Positions 9,022 through 17,198 of a DNA stretch of 64,000 nt are shown piece after piece. Location: positions 372,001-436,000 of the forward strand of contig NZ_JAFFID010000005.1 of NCBI RefSeq assembly GCF_017355955.1. Direction: 5' to 3'. Position 1 is the stretch's first letter. Every line of letters starts with the position of its first letter. A model generated the notes under the pieces. The model saw only the letters and a list, made by a program, of their open reading frames with translations. It had not been told where the DNA came from and ran no database searches. The position numbers were made by a program, and so were the translations under genes. This DNA comes from Sabulibacter ruber (GTDB lineage Bacteria > Bacteroidota > Bacteroidia > Cytophagales > Hymenobacteraceae).

Positions 9022-9080
9022 TCATTGACTACTGGCTAAGCTTTGCCTCATGCCCGGCAATTTTGACAGTCTCTATAAAT

Positions 9081-9130
9081 GCAGTGAACCCCGCCAAGGT
9101 GAAATACCTCAGGCGGGGTTCACTGCTTTT
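9081..9130 (+). terminator. Rho-independent terminator of the OmpA-like gene
   Basis: A perfect 15-bp stem (GCAGTGAACCCCGCC with its complement at 9112-9126) followed by TTTT. The loop holds a small AGGT/ACCT pairing. Confidence 0.88.
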
Positions 9131-9244
9131 AGCGTGTTTAAAGGAAATCTGGCCAGAAACAAAATAAGGCTTCTATAAACAAAATGCCCGTGCTATTCTG
9201 GCGTTGTTCTTGCTGTAAGCTAAAGGTGCTTTCAGAAAAATAGA

Positions 9245-9252
9245 TACCTTTG
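9245..9252 (+). promoter_or_regulatory. Predicted -7 box for the gene at 9288
   Basis: TACCTTTG matches TAnnTTTG exactly, 35 bp upstream of the ATG. No TTTG at -33. Confidence 0.5.
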
Positions 9253-9287
9253 ATTAAGCTACCTACAACCCTTTATTAGAAAAAACT

Positions 9288-9953
9288 ATGCAAAAAGGAA
9301 AGATTTTGGCGCTGCTGCTGGGGCTGACGGTTTCCTTCGGAACCACGGCCTGGGCTCAGGAAAGTGCTGTCAATAAACCAGCCACCTCTCAGGATACCGG
9401 GGCAGAGCAGGATTTACGCAACTTCAAAGAATGGGTGAAAACCCAGTCAGACAAGATTGCCACCACCACCCGCGCCGAGTGGCCTACCATCAAAAGTGAT
9501 TTCAACCGGCAGGCCAATAAAATTGAGAACAGTTTCCAGAACCTGTCAGAAAACTCCAAGCGGGAATTTCTGGAGCTGAAAACCAGGTTCCAGGAGCTGG
9601 AATCCCGGCCCATGGCCGATGAGGTTCCGTTACAGGCTGAGGAAGTTAGGTTGCGGGAGAAGGAGTTGCTGGGCTCGTTCGGGAATGTGCAGAACATCAG
9701 TTCCATCCACATGCGTGAAGCCTATATCCGGTTTATGCAGAACGTGCGCACCAAGCGCCACAACTGGACCGCCCGCGACTGGGATTACGCCGAGTACATC
9801 CTCCAGAACCTGGGCAAGCGTAAGGCCGCCGTGGAAGAGAAACTCTCTACTCTGGATGAAATCAAAATCAGGACCCTGGTTGGCGAGTTCTACACTTTGC
9901 GCTCTGGGCAGGAGTTCAAAGAACAGCAAAGAGCTAAAAAACAGACTCCTTAG
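9288..9953 (+). CDS. Secreted coiled-coil protein, paralogue of the lipoprotein at 1396
   Basis: 221 residues with a signal peptide (MQKGKILALLLGLTVSFG, cleavage near AWA-QES) but no lipobox Cys. The body is helical and charged. It shares with the 1396-2064 protein the EQDLRNFKEWV start, the RxxWxxIKxxFNR segment and the QNVRTKRHNWTARDWDY core. Probably periplasmic. Function unknown; a Bacteroidota DUF family is likely. The last ~20 residues are basic (EFKEQQRAKKQTP). A large bidirectional terminator follows the stop. Confidence 0.8.
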   Translation: MQKGKILALLLGLTVSFGTTAWAQESAVNKPATSQDTGAEQDLRNFKEWVKTQSDKIATTTRAEWPTIKSDFNRQANKIENSFQNLSENSKREFLELKTRFQELESRPMADEVPLQAEEVRLREKELLGSFGNVQNISSIHMREAYIRFMQNVRTKRHNWTARDWDYAEYILQNLGKRKAAVEEKLSTLDEIKIRTLVGEFYTLRSGQEFKEQQRAKKQTP

Positions 9954-9980
9954 GCAGGAGTTTGGACTTTATAAAAAAGA

Positions 9981-10034
9981 CCGGAAGCTGTTTCGGGGCT
10001 GTTCTCAAAGAAACAGCCCCGAAACAGCTTCCGG
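9981..10034. terminator. Perfect 23-bp bidirectional terminator; intergenic-hairpin family member
   Basis: Arms 9981-10003 and 10012-10034 pair without mismatch over 23 bp around an 8-nt loop, with an A-run before and TTTATA after. It lies between the convergent genes at 9288 and 10051. The arm contains the family core CTGTTTCGGGGCTGTT. Confidence 0.88.
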
Positions 10035-10050
10035 TTTATAGAGATAACGG

Positions 10051-10347
10051 TTATTGTTGCGGTTGGGTGCTGTCGCCTAACTGCTGATTTTTAGTAGTTC
10101 GGGAGTCTGAGTTATTCTGTTCGCCGCGGGTGTCTGAATTACCCACGCTGGTTTGGGTTTTCTCGGTAGCAGATGCACCGGTTGTATCGTTTTGGTTGGC
10201 GTTTACAATACTGGTATTGCTGTTAGGGTTGCTGGAGTTCTGCTCGGCATCAGTAGCCGCAGAAGTAGTGTTCTTTCCAGACTGGGCATCGCAGGCAACG
10301 AAACCGGTCATGCCAGCCATTGCCAATATCATCATTAGCTTTTTCAT
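10051..10347 (-). CDS. Small Ser/Thr/Asn-rich lipoprotein
   Basis: 98 residues. MKKLMMILAMAGMTGFVAC gives a clear lipobox (Cys ~19). The mature part is almost entirely Ser, Thr, Asn, Gln, Asp and Gly with no hydrophobic core, so it is probably disordered and exposed at the cell surface or in the periplasm. Not recognised as any named family. It ends 17 bp from the bidirectional terminator. Confidence 0.65.
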   Translation of the reverse strand: MKKLMMILAMAGMTGFVACDAQSGKNTTSAATDAEQNSSNPNSNTSIVNANQNDTTGASATEKTQTSVGNSDTRGEQNNSDSRTTKNQQLGDSTQPQQ

Positions 10348-10714
10348 AGTCAGTATAATTTAAGGCTTTGCTTCAGCTTCTCTTAACTGATAAACCCCCT
10401 AAAAAGTTATAAGAGCCTTACCTCCTGATGATAAAGATTCAGCAATAGCTTTGTTCTTCCAAGATAGAGCAATTCAAAGGTGGGTGGTGCTGGTTTCCAG
10501 TTAGTTTTAAGCTCCTTTTCAGAAACAGGGCCGCAAAACAGCCAAAGTGGGCAGTGGGGTAGAAAAGGATACCAGATTGAGGCGTAAGAACCAGCGCAAA
10601 TCCTCGTTTTACTATCCTCAGTTGATGTAAAAATCCATAGCTTTACCGTGGGATGTCCTGGGCAGTTCCTGTGCCTGGCTTTCCGTTTACTTTGACCTTC
10701 TTTTTTTAATTGAT
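10348..10714. other. Intergenic region between divergent genes
   Basis: 367 bp separating the small lipoprotein and the PIG-L gene. A weak copy of the hairpin motif (10510-10550, CTCCTTTTCAGAAACAGGGC region) is visible. A near-match to the -7 consensus (TTACTTTG, 10688-10695) lies just before the PIG-L ATG. No gene is seen. Confidence 0.4.
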
Positions 10715-13207
10715 ATGACATCTGTACGTGCTCTGGTAGCCGGTTTTCTTCTGACCTGCGGAATGGGCGTTTCTGTGGCTAAGGCGCAGGCCCCCAGAAA
10801 ACCCGATGCCGCCGATATCAGGCTGGCGCTGGAGAAATTGAATGTGCTGGGCAGTGTGCTCTATTTTGCCGCCCACCCCGACGACGAAAACACCCGCCTC
10901 ATTGCCTACCTGGCCAACGAGCGGAAATACCGCACCGGTTATCTTTCCCTCACCCGCGGCGATGGTGGCCAGAACCTGATTGGGCCGGAGATCCGCGAGG
11001 AACTGGGTATCATCCGGACGCAGGAACTGTTGCAGGCCCGTAGGGTAGACGGCGGCGAGCAGTTTTTCAGCCGCGCCAATGACTTCGGGTTTTCCAAGAA
11101 CCCCGCCGAGACCTTCACCATCTGGGACCGGGAACAAGTACTGGCCGATGCCGTGTGGGTGATCCGCAAGTTTCAGCCCGATGTGATCATTACCCGTTTC
11201 TCGCCGCAGCCAGGCGGTACGCACGGGCACCATACGGCCTCGGCCATCATCGCCCTGGAAGCCTTTGAAGCCGCCGCCGATCCCAAGCGTTTCCCAGAAC
11301 AGTTGAAAACCGTACAGCCCTGGCAGGCCAAGCGCATTCTGTGGAATACCTCCTCGTTTTTCTACGGCCAGGGCCAGAAGTTTGACACCTCTGATAAATT
11401 GATGGTGGATGCCGGCGTGTACAATCCGCTGCTGGGTAAATCGTACAACGAGATTGCCGCCCAGAGCAGAAGCATGCACAAAAGCCAGGGCTTTGGCAGC
11501 AGCGGTTCCCGCGGCGAAGCGGTGGAATATTTTGAGTTCCTGAAAGGGGACCGGGCCCAGAAGGATTTGCTGGAAGGCGTGACTACCACTTGGAGCCGCG
11601 TTCAAGGCAGTACCGAGGTGTCTAGGTTGTTGCAACAGGCTTTGAAAAGCTATGATGCGGCCAACCCCGCGGCCTCGGTTCCATTGTTGCTGAAAGCCAA
11701 CACAGCCTTAGCCAAACTACCAGATACTTACTGGAAACAGGTAAAACAACGGGAATTGCAGGACGTGATCAAAGCCAGCCTGGGATTGTACCTGGAGGCA
11801 GCTTCGGCGCGTGATTTCACCGTAACGCCGGGTGAGCCGGTGGCCCTGCAACTGGAAGCGGTGAACCGTTCTGCCGTGCCGGTCACGCTCACCAAAGTAG
11901 AGTACCTGTTTTCCAAAAAAGACACCACTCTGCAGCAGAAGCTGGAGATGAACAAGCCCTGGATTGTGCGTACCTCGGTGCCCATGCCCACCGCTACGCC
12001 GTATTCCCAGCCGTACTGGCTGCAGGTTCCCGGCACCACCGGCATGTTCCGGGTAGATGACCCGGCGCTGATTGGCTTAGCCGAGAACCCGGCTGCTGCG
12101 CAGTTACGGATGTATTTGACAGTACAAGGCCAGCCCTTCATGTTTACCGTGCCCGTGGTCTATAAACGCACCGACCCCGTGGAAGGCGAGCAATACCGTC
12201 CGTTTGAAGTCACGCCGCCGGTTTTTGTGAACATCACCGAGAAAGTGTATGTCTTCGCCGATGCCCAGCCCAAGCCGGTAACGTTGCGGGTGCGCGCCGG
12301 ACAAGACAACCTGGAAGGCCAGGTAAGCCTGCGCCTGCCCGAAGGATGGCGCGCTGAACCGGCTTCGGCTCCTTTCAAACTTACCCAGAAAGGGGAGGAG
12401 CAGACGTTTACGTTTCAATTGTTCCCGGGAGGTGCCCAGACCGAGAGTACCATCAGTGCGGCCGTGACCACCCGGGGCCGTACCTACACCCAGGGGCTTA
12501 ATACCATCAACTATCCGCACATTCCGGCCCAAACCCTGTTCCCGGAGGCTGTAGCCAAAGCGGTAAAACTAGACCTGAAACGCAAAGGGCAACGCATTGG
12601 CTATCTTATGGGAGCTGGCGATGAAGTGCCCGCCAGCTTGCAGCAGATTGGGTATGACGTAGAACAACTGCAGGTAAACAACCTTAGTGCCGCTTCTTTG
12701 CAGAAGTACGATGCCGTGGTGGTAGGAGTTAGAGCCTATAATACCCTGGACCGCCTCAAGTTCCAGCAGCCGCAGTTAATGGAGTACGTGCAGAACGGCG
12801 GTACGCTGGTGGTGCAATATAATGTAAGTAACGGCTTGGTGACCTCGTCCATTGGTCCGTACCCCATCAGGCTCTCCAATGACCGGGTGACGGTGGAAGA
12901 TTCTGAGGTCCGTTTCCTCAAACCGAACCATCCGGTGCTCAACTCGCCCAACAAAATAACCGAGCAGGATTTCCGGGGCTGGGTGCAGGAGCGTGGGCTG
13001 TACTTCCCTAACCAGTGGGGACCTGAGTATGAAGCCATCCTCTCATCCAATGACCCAGGCGAATCACCCAAAGACAGCGGCCTGTTAGTGGCTAAGTACG
13101 GCAAAGGCTACTTTGTGTACACGGGTTACTCATTCTTCAGGGAATTGCCCGCCGGGGTTCCCGGGGCTTACCGCCTGTTCGTGAACCTGCTTTCTTTGGG
13201 CAAATAA
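10715..13207 (+). CDS. PIG-L family deacetylase, large secreted form
   Basis: 830 residues. A signal peptide is followed by a PIG-L/LmbE zinc deacetylase domain (about residues 35-290): AAHPDDE with the zinc His/Asp residues, the LTRGDGGQN loop, and GGTHGHHTAS with further zinc-binding His. Such enzymes remove acetyl groups from N-acetylglucosamine-like sugars. The middle (~360-600) looks like beta-sandwich domains. Residues ~620-825 (RIGYLMGAGDEVPASLQQIGYDVEQL and on) resemble a class I glutamine amidotransferase-like fold without an evident catalytic Cys. Substrate unknown. Confidence 0.9.
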   Translation: MTSVRALVAGFLLTCGMGVSVAKAQAPRKPDAADIRLALEKLNVLGSVLYFAAHPDDENTRLIAYLANERKYRTGYLSLTRGDGGQNLIGPEIREELGIIRTQELLQARRVDGGEQFFSRANDFGFSKNPAETFTIWDREQVLADAVWVIRKFQPDVIITRFSPQPGGTHGHHTASAIIALEAFEAAADPKRFPEQLKTVQPWQAKRILWNTSSFFYGQGQKFDTSDKLMVDAGVYNPLLGKSYNEIAAQSRSMHKSQGFGSSGSRGEAVEYFEFLKGDRAQKDLLEGVTTTWSRVQGSTEVSRLLQQALKSYDAANPAASVPLLLKANTALAKLPDTYWKQVKQRELQDVIKASLGLYLEAASARDFTVTPGEPVALQLEAVNRSAVPVTLTKVEYLFSKKDTTLQQKLEMNKPWIVRTSVPMPTATPYSQPYWLQVPGTTGMFRVDDPALIGLAENPAAAQLRMYLTVQGQPFMFTVPVVYKRTDPVEGEQYRPFEVTPPVFVNITEKVYVFADAQPKPVTLRVRAGQDNLEGQVSLRLPEGWRAEPASAPFKLTQKGEEQTFTFQLFPGGAQTESTISAAVTTRGRTYTQGLNTINYPHIPAQTLFPEAVAKAVKLDLKRKGQRIGYLMGAGDEVPASLQQIGYDVEQLQVNNLSAASLQKYDAVVVGVRAYNTLDRLKFQQPQLMEYVQNGGTLVVQYNVSNGLVTSSIGPYPIRLSNDRVTVEDSEVRFLKPNHPVLNSPNKITEQDFRGWVQERGLYFPNQWGPEYEAILSSNDPGESPKDSGLLVAKYGKGYFVYTGYSFFRELPAGVPGAYRLFVNLLSLGK

Positions 13208-13209
13208 CG

Positions 13210-13243
13210 TTTCGGAGCTGATTTTCAGAAATCAGCCCCGAAA
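13210..13243 (+). repeat. Hairpin after the PIG-L gene; intergenic-hairpin family member
   Basis: TTTCGGAGCTGATTT pairs with AAATCAGCCCCGAAA (15 bp, one mismatch) around TCAG, starting 3 nt after the stop. No T-run follows, so termination is uncertain. Confidence 0.6.
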
Positions 13244-13320
13244 TGGCTCACCGTTCACCTCTGCAAAGAAGGAGGTTAGCATACAAAAGGAGGGCAAAGC
13301 ACGTTCTAACAAGGTGCGCC

Positions 13321-13357
13321 GGTTTTCGGCCTGTTTTCTGCAAAAAGCGCCCAAACC
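13321..13357. repeat. Weak intergenic-hairpin family member
   Basis: GGTTTTCGGCCTGTTTTCTG followed by CAAAAAGCGCCCAAACC: the family core with a short outer stem, 40 bp upstream of the small membrane protein gene. Confidence 0.45.
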
Positions 13358-13397
13358 AATCATCAAAAATTTATTACCAGATAAGAACCCCACTACT

Positions 13398-13523
13398 ATG
13401 ACCAAAGGCGATATAGATCCACCTCCTTTCTTTAAAAGCTGGACTGCTATGTATTGGTTGGTCATAGGTGTGCTGGCGGGGCTGGTGGGTTTGTTTTACC
13501 TTATCACCATCGCCTATCAATGA
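13398..13523 (+). CDS. Small membrane protein paired with the sodium symporter
   Basis: 41 residues: a polar start (MTKGDIDPPPFFKSW) and one hydrophobic helix (YWLVIGVLAGLVGLFYLITIAY). Its stop codon overlaps the ATG of the symporter (ATGA), which suggests translational coupling and a joint role. Small partner subunits next to sodium:solute symporters are known (for example DUF4212), but this one is not clearly of that family. The longer frame from 13314 runs through the hairpin repeat and is not used. Confidence 0.6.
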   Translation: MTKGDIDPPPFFKSWTAMYWLVIGVLAGLVGLFYLITIAYQ

Positions 13524-15208
13524 GCACGCTGGATTGGGGAGTACTCATAGGCACTATTGCGTTCATTGTGCTGTACGGCGTCTGGAAAACCCGCAAAACC
13601 CAGCACATGTCTGGGTACCTGCGGGCCGATAACACGGAGCGCTGGTGGATGATGGGCCTTTCGGTGATGGCCACGCAGGCCAGTGCCATTACCTTTTTGT
13701 CTACTCCAGGGCAGGCTTTTGATGACGGCATGCGCTTCATTCAGTTCTACTTTGGGTTGCCGTTAGCCATGGTGGTGCTGTCAGTAACGGCCATTCCGCT
13801 GTATTACCGGCTCAAAGTATACACCGCCTACGAGTACCTGGAAAGCCGATTCGATCTGAAGACCCGTTCTCTGGCAGCTATGCTTTTTTTGCTGCAGCGG
13901 GGGCTCTCTACCGGTATCACCATTTACGCCCCGGCCATTATTCTTTCGGCCATTTTAGGTTGGAACCTGACGGCTACCATTCTGTTTATTGGCGTGGTGG
14001 TAACGTTTTACACCGTGGTAGGCGGCACCAAAGCCGTGAGTCAGACCCAGCGCCTCCAGATGGCCGTGATGCTGGGTGGCATGCTGGTGGCGGCCATTGT
14101 AGTGGTACGATTGCTGCCCAACGGGATTGGCTTCTCTGAGGCCATGGAAGTAGCCGGCCAAGCTGGAAAACTGAACCTGGTTGATCTGAGCTTTAACCCC
14201 AGTGATCGGTACAATCTATGGTCGGGGCTGATTGGCGGTTTTTTCCTTTCGCTCTCATACTTCGGTACAGACCAATCGCAGGTGGGGCGCTACCTGGGCG
14301 GCGAAACCATCGCCCAGAGTCGTTTGGGATTGCTCATGAACGGGCTGGTAAAGGTGCCCATGCAGTTCCTGATTTTGCTGGTGGGAGTATTGGTGTTTGT
14401 TTTTTACCAGTTTTATGCGCCTCCGCTATACTTCAACCAGCAACAGGCCGCCAATGTCTTAGCCTCAGATAAAGCCCCGGAGTGGCAGCACCTGGAAACC
14501 GAGAACCAACGGGTTTTCCAGCAGAAGAAGACCGCTTCCTTAGCCCTGGTACAAGCACACCAGGCCGGCGACGAAGAGGCGGAAGAAGAAGCCGCTGCTT
14601 TGATGAACCAGGCGGAGGAGAAAAGAAAGGAGCTTCGGGCAAATGCCCAGAAATTGGTGAAAAACTATAACCAGGGCACTGACCTGAAAGACACCGATTA
14701 CGTGTTTCTCACCTTTGTGACGCAGCAACTGCCTAACGGGTTGGTGGGGCTGCTCTTGGCGGTGGTGTTGTGCGCGGCCATGGGAAGCACCGCCTCGGCG
14801 TTTAACTCTTTGGCCTCCACTACGGTGGTAGACGTTTACAAACGCTCCCTGTACCCCAAGGCCTCTGATGACCATTATGTACAGGCTTCCCGCTGGTTTA
14901 CGGTGGGCTGGGGGGCGGTTTCCATCTTATTTGCCTTGTTTGCCTCGCAACTGGAAAATCTTATTCAGGCGGTTAATATTTTGGGTTCTTTGTTCTACGG
15001 TACTATTCTGGGAGTCTTTATCGCCGCCTTTTACTTCCGGCGGTTAACGGGTAGTGCGGTGTTCTGGGCAGCCATTATCACACAGTTTATTATATTCTTG
15101 CTGTACTTCACCACTCAGATTGCGTATTTGTGGTACAACCTCATTGGTGTGGCATTGGTGGTAGGCATTGGATTTATGCTGGTACCCTTGCTCCCCAAGC
15201 GGGGTTAA
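13520..15208 (+). CDS. Sodium:solute symporter (SSS family)
   Basis: Inner-membrane Na+-coupled transporter of 562 residues with about 13-14 helices and the LeuT-type fold. Seen: WWMMGLSVMATQASAITFLSTPG in TM1-2, YESR-type loop YTAYEYLESRF, and AAMGSTASAFNSLASTTVVDVYKR, the signature region. A long Glu/Lys/Ala-rich cytoplasmic insert (about residues 315-390) separates two helices, as in Bacteroidota SSS members. The substrate could be a sugar, sialic acid or proline-like compound. The ATG at 13520 is chosen for its overlap with the 41-aa gene and fit to the family start. Confidence 0.92.
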   Translation: MSTLDWGVLIGTIAFIVLYGVWKTRKTQHMSGYLRADNTERWWMMGLSVMATQASAITFLSTPGQAFDDGMRFIQFYFGLPLAMVVLSVTAIPLYYRLKVYTAYEYLESRFDLKTRSLAAMLFLLQRGLSTGITIYAPAIILSAILGWNLTATILFIGVVVTFYTVVGGTKAVSQTQRLQMAVMLGGMLVAAIVVVRLLPNGIGFSEAMEVAGQAGKLNLVDLSFNPSDRYNLWSGLIGGFFLSLSYFGTDQSQVGRYLGGETIAQSRLGLLMNGLVKVPMQFLILLVGVLVFVFYQFYAPPLYFNQQQAANVLASDKAPEWQHLETENQRVFQQKKTASLALVQAHQAGDEEAEEEAAALMNQAEEKRKELRANAQKLVKNYNQGTDLKDTDYVFLTFVTQQLPNGLVGLLLAVVLCAAMGSTASAFNSLASTTVVDVYKRSLYPKASDDHYVQASRWFTVGWGAVSILFALFASQLENLIQAVNILGSLFYGTILGVFIAAFYFRRLTGSAVFWAAIITQFIIFLLYFTTQIAYLWYNLIGVALVVGIGFMLVPLLPKRG

Positions 15209-15240
15209 GCCGTACCTGTCATTTAACTGAACCTACTTCC

Positions 15241-15825
15241 ATGAGTACATGCTTCCAGGAGTTACAGCACCTTATCCAAAACCGAAGGACCGTTAAACCG
15301 CCCCAGATGAACGGCGAGGAGATTCCGGATGACCAGATCCGGCAAATCCTGGCACTCGCCGATTGGGCTCCCACGCATGGCCACACTGAGCCCTGGCGCT
15401 TTGTTGTGTATGCCGGCCCGAAGGTGAAGGATTTCTGCGCTGCCCATGCGGCACTCTACCGAAGCGAAACGCCCCCAGACAAGTTCATGGAGATGAAGTT
15501 TGTGAAACTACTCCATATGGGCGATATGGCCTCGCATGTGCTGGTGGCCTATATGCGACGGGGCGACTTGCCCAAAATACCCGCTCTGGAAGAAATTGCC
15601 GCCACCTCCTGCGCCATTCAGAACTTGCTTTTGGGCGCAACTGCCTTGGGTATTGCCACCTATTGGGGTTCAGGAGGCATGGCTTACCACCCGGCTATGA
15701 AAGAGATGCTGCAGTTGCGGGAAGAGGATCTGGTGTTGGGTATCCTGTACCTGGGATACACCGATAAAGCCGTGCCGGAAGGGAAAAGGACGGTTGCCCT
15801 GGAAGAGAAGGTGCGTTGGATGTAA
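15241..15825 (+). CDS. Nitroreductase family protein
   Basis: FMN-dependent oxidoreductase of 194 residues. NRRTVKPPQMNG near the start is the family's RRSxR-like FMN phosphate site, WAPTHGHTEPWRFVVY the conserved loop, and AIQNLLLGATALGIATYWGSGG the second FMN-binding stretch. Close to the YdjA-like subgroup. It follows the symporter by 32 bp and may be co-transcribed. Natural electron acceptor unknown. Confidence 0.9.
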   Translation: MSTCFQELQHLIQNRRTVKPPQMNGEEIPDDQIRQILALADWAPTHGHTEPWRFVVYAGPKVKDFCAAHAALYRSETPPDKFMEMKFVKLLHMGDMASHVLVAYMRRGDLPKIPALEEIAATSCAIQNLLLGATALGIATYWGSGGMAYHPAMKEMLQLREEDLVLGILYLGYTDKAVPEGKRTVALEEKVRWM

Positions 15826-15849
15826 CCGGTTTATTTGTACTATGCCCAT

Positions 15850-15892
15850 AAAAACAAAGCCCGCTGACAGAACATCAGCGGGCTTTGTTTTT
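15850..15892. terminator. Bidirectional terminator
   Basis: AAAACAAAGCCCGCTGA pairs perfectly with TCAGCGGGCTTTGTTTT around a 7-nt loop, between the convergent nitroreductase and DUF2911 genes; T-runs on both strands. Confidence 0.88.
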
Positions 15893-15923
15893 TGCCTGTT
15901 TTAAGGGAAACACCCCTCAAACG

Positions 15924-16799
15924 TTATTTTTTGTTTTTGATCTCAGCCAGCAGCTTTTCGTTCAGGGCTACGTAGTCGCTGTTGTTTTCTTTTTTAGCCA
16001 GTTCAATAGACTTCTGGGCAGTGGCAGTAGCTCCTTTGTAGTCGTTCAGTTTCGCCTGGATTTTGGCTTGTTGGTGCAGCGTCCAGAATTTAGGATCTTT
16101 CTCATTGGCTTGTTTCATCCAAGCCAAAGCCTGCTTCAGGTCTTTGTTGTTGTCTGCGTAATAGGATGCTGCCGCCGCGTACAGACCAGGCGTTACATTG
16201 GTGCCGTTCACTACTTTCTCCTGAATCTGAGCCATTACTCTGGTATCCACATCGGTGGTGATTTTCACCGGAACCAGCGTGTTTTCCCACATGATTTGCA
16301 TGGTACCGCCATTGTTGGTCAGGTCAGCAAAACCGATGGTGAACGTCTCTACTTTGTCGCTCAGTTTTTTTGCGTTCACTTTGAAGCGTACCAGGTCTTC
16401 TTCTGGTTTGTAGTCATTGCCGCCATCGCCCCAGTGCTTGGTGTTCTTGTGGATGATAACTGTCCACTCTTTCTCACCCGGAATGGTGTACAGGGCATAC
16501 TGACCAGCCGGAACCTTGTTTCCTTCCAGCATCACCTCATCAGAGAAGGTAAGTTTGGTAGAGGCGTTTGCCCCTGTGCGCCAGATATCGCCATAGGCCT
16601 CCAGATCACCGAAGATCTTACGCCCTTTCATGCTCGGGCGGGAGTATTCCACGGTTACATCGGTCAAGCCGATAGTCTGCTTGATGGTGGCTGCCGGGCT
16701 GGCAGATGGCATTTTGATCTGGGCAGAGGCTTCAGCCCCCATCAGAAACACGGCAAGGGCAATGGCCCATACCATCTTAAGAGAAAATAGGTTTTTCAT
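15924..16799 (-). CDS. DUF2911 domain protein
   Basis: Secreted protein of 291 residues. Signal peptide to about residue 26, then the DUF2911 signature: SPAATIKQTIGLTDVTVEYSRPSMKGRKIFG, IWRTGANASTKLTF and GKEWTVI/HWG-type strands, to about residue 185. The C-terminal third is helical and TPR-like (LYAAAASYYADNNKDLKQA). Function of the family is unknown; it is widespread in Bacteroidota. A CATATTTG box lies about 60 bp upstream on the minus strand, but without a clear -33. Confidence 0.88.
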   Translation of the reverse strand: MKNLFSLKMVWAIALAVFLMGAEASAQIKMPSASPAATIKQTIGLTDVTVEYSRPSMKGRKIFGDLEAYGDIWRTGANASTKLTFSDEVMLEGNKVPAGQYALYTIPGEKEWTVIIHKNTKHWGDGGNDYKPEEDLVRFKVNAKKLSDKVETFTIGFADLTNNGGTMQIMWENTLVPVKITTDVDTRVMAQIQEKVVNGTNVTPGLYAAAASYYADNNKDLKQALAWMKQANEKDPKFWTLHQQAKIQAKLNDYKGATATAQKSIELAKKENNSDYVALNEKLLAEIKNKK

Positions 16800-17198
16800 G
16801 GTGCTATATGTTCAGATTTCAGTACTAGATCTGGCTGTAATATTAAGCAAAATCTGGCAAATATGATGAGAACATAAGCCTAGGAAGCCGTCTTTCTACT
16901 GCTTAATAACGCAGCATCCATTGGTGACTGTTAGTCCCTATCTGTTCTGTGATGTGGTTTGATGGCTATGTGCCCCTTTATAGAAATCAAATAGCAAAGT
17001 ATGATATAAGATTCTTATTTATGTGCTACCATTTTTTGGTAAGTGGCTGCAGTTCTGTTGAATTTACCTTTAGGTATGCGCGTAAGCTGTATAAGATTTC
17101 ATCTGAGACTACGGTATAAAAGTTTTCATTTCTTTGAATAAATCTTAAAGAATATCTATATTTCATTTAAAATCACAAGTTTCATTTTAATCAAACAC
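16800..17198. other. Divergent upstream region of SusC and DUF2911
   Basis: 399 AT-rich bp. A short hairpin (TACCA...TGGTA, 17027-17042) and an AT-rich stretch from 17100 precede the SusC ATG. I found no TAnnTTTG box in the last 100 bp, no AraC/ECF regulator next to it, and no gene. It may hold a long leader of the susC transcript. Confidence 0.4.

Noticed and set aside
10706..11635. 309-codon minus-strand frame
   Set aside because: Exact shadow of the PIG-L gene on the other strand, whose zinc motifs are clear.
15885..16790. 301-codon plus-strand frame
   Set aside because: Shadow of the DUF2911 gene.
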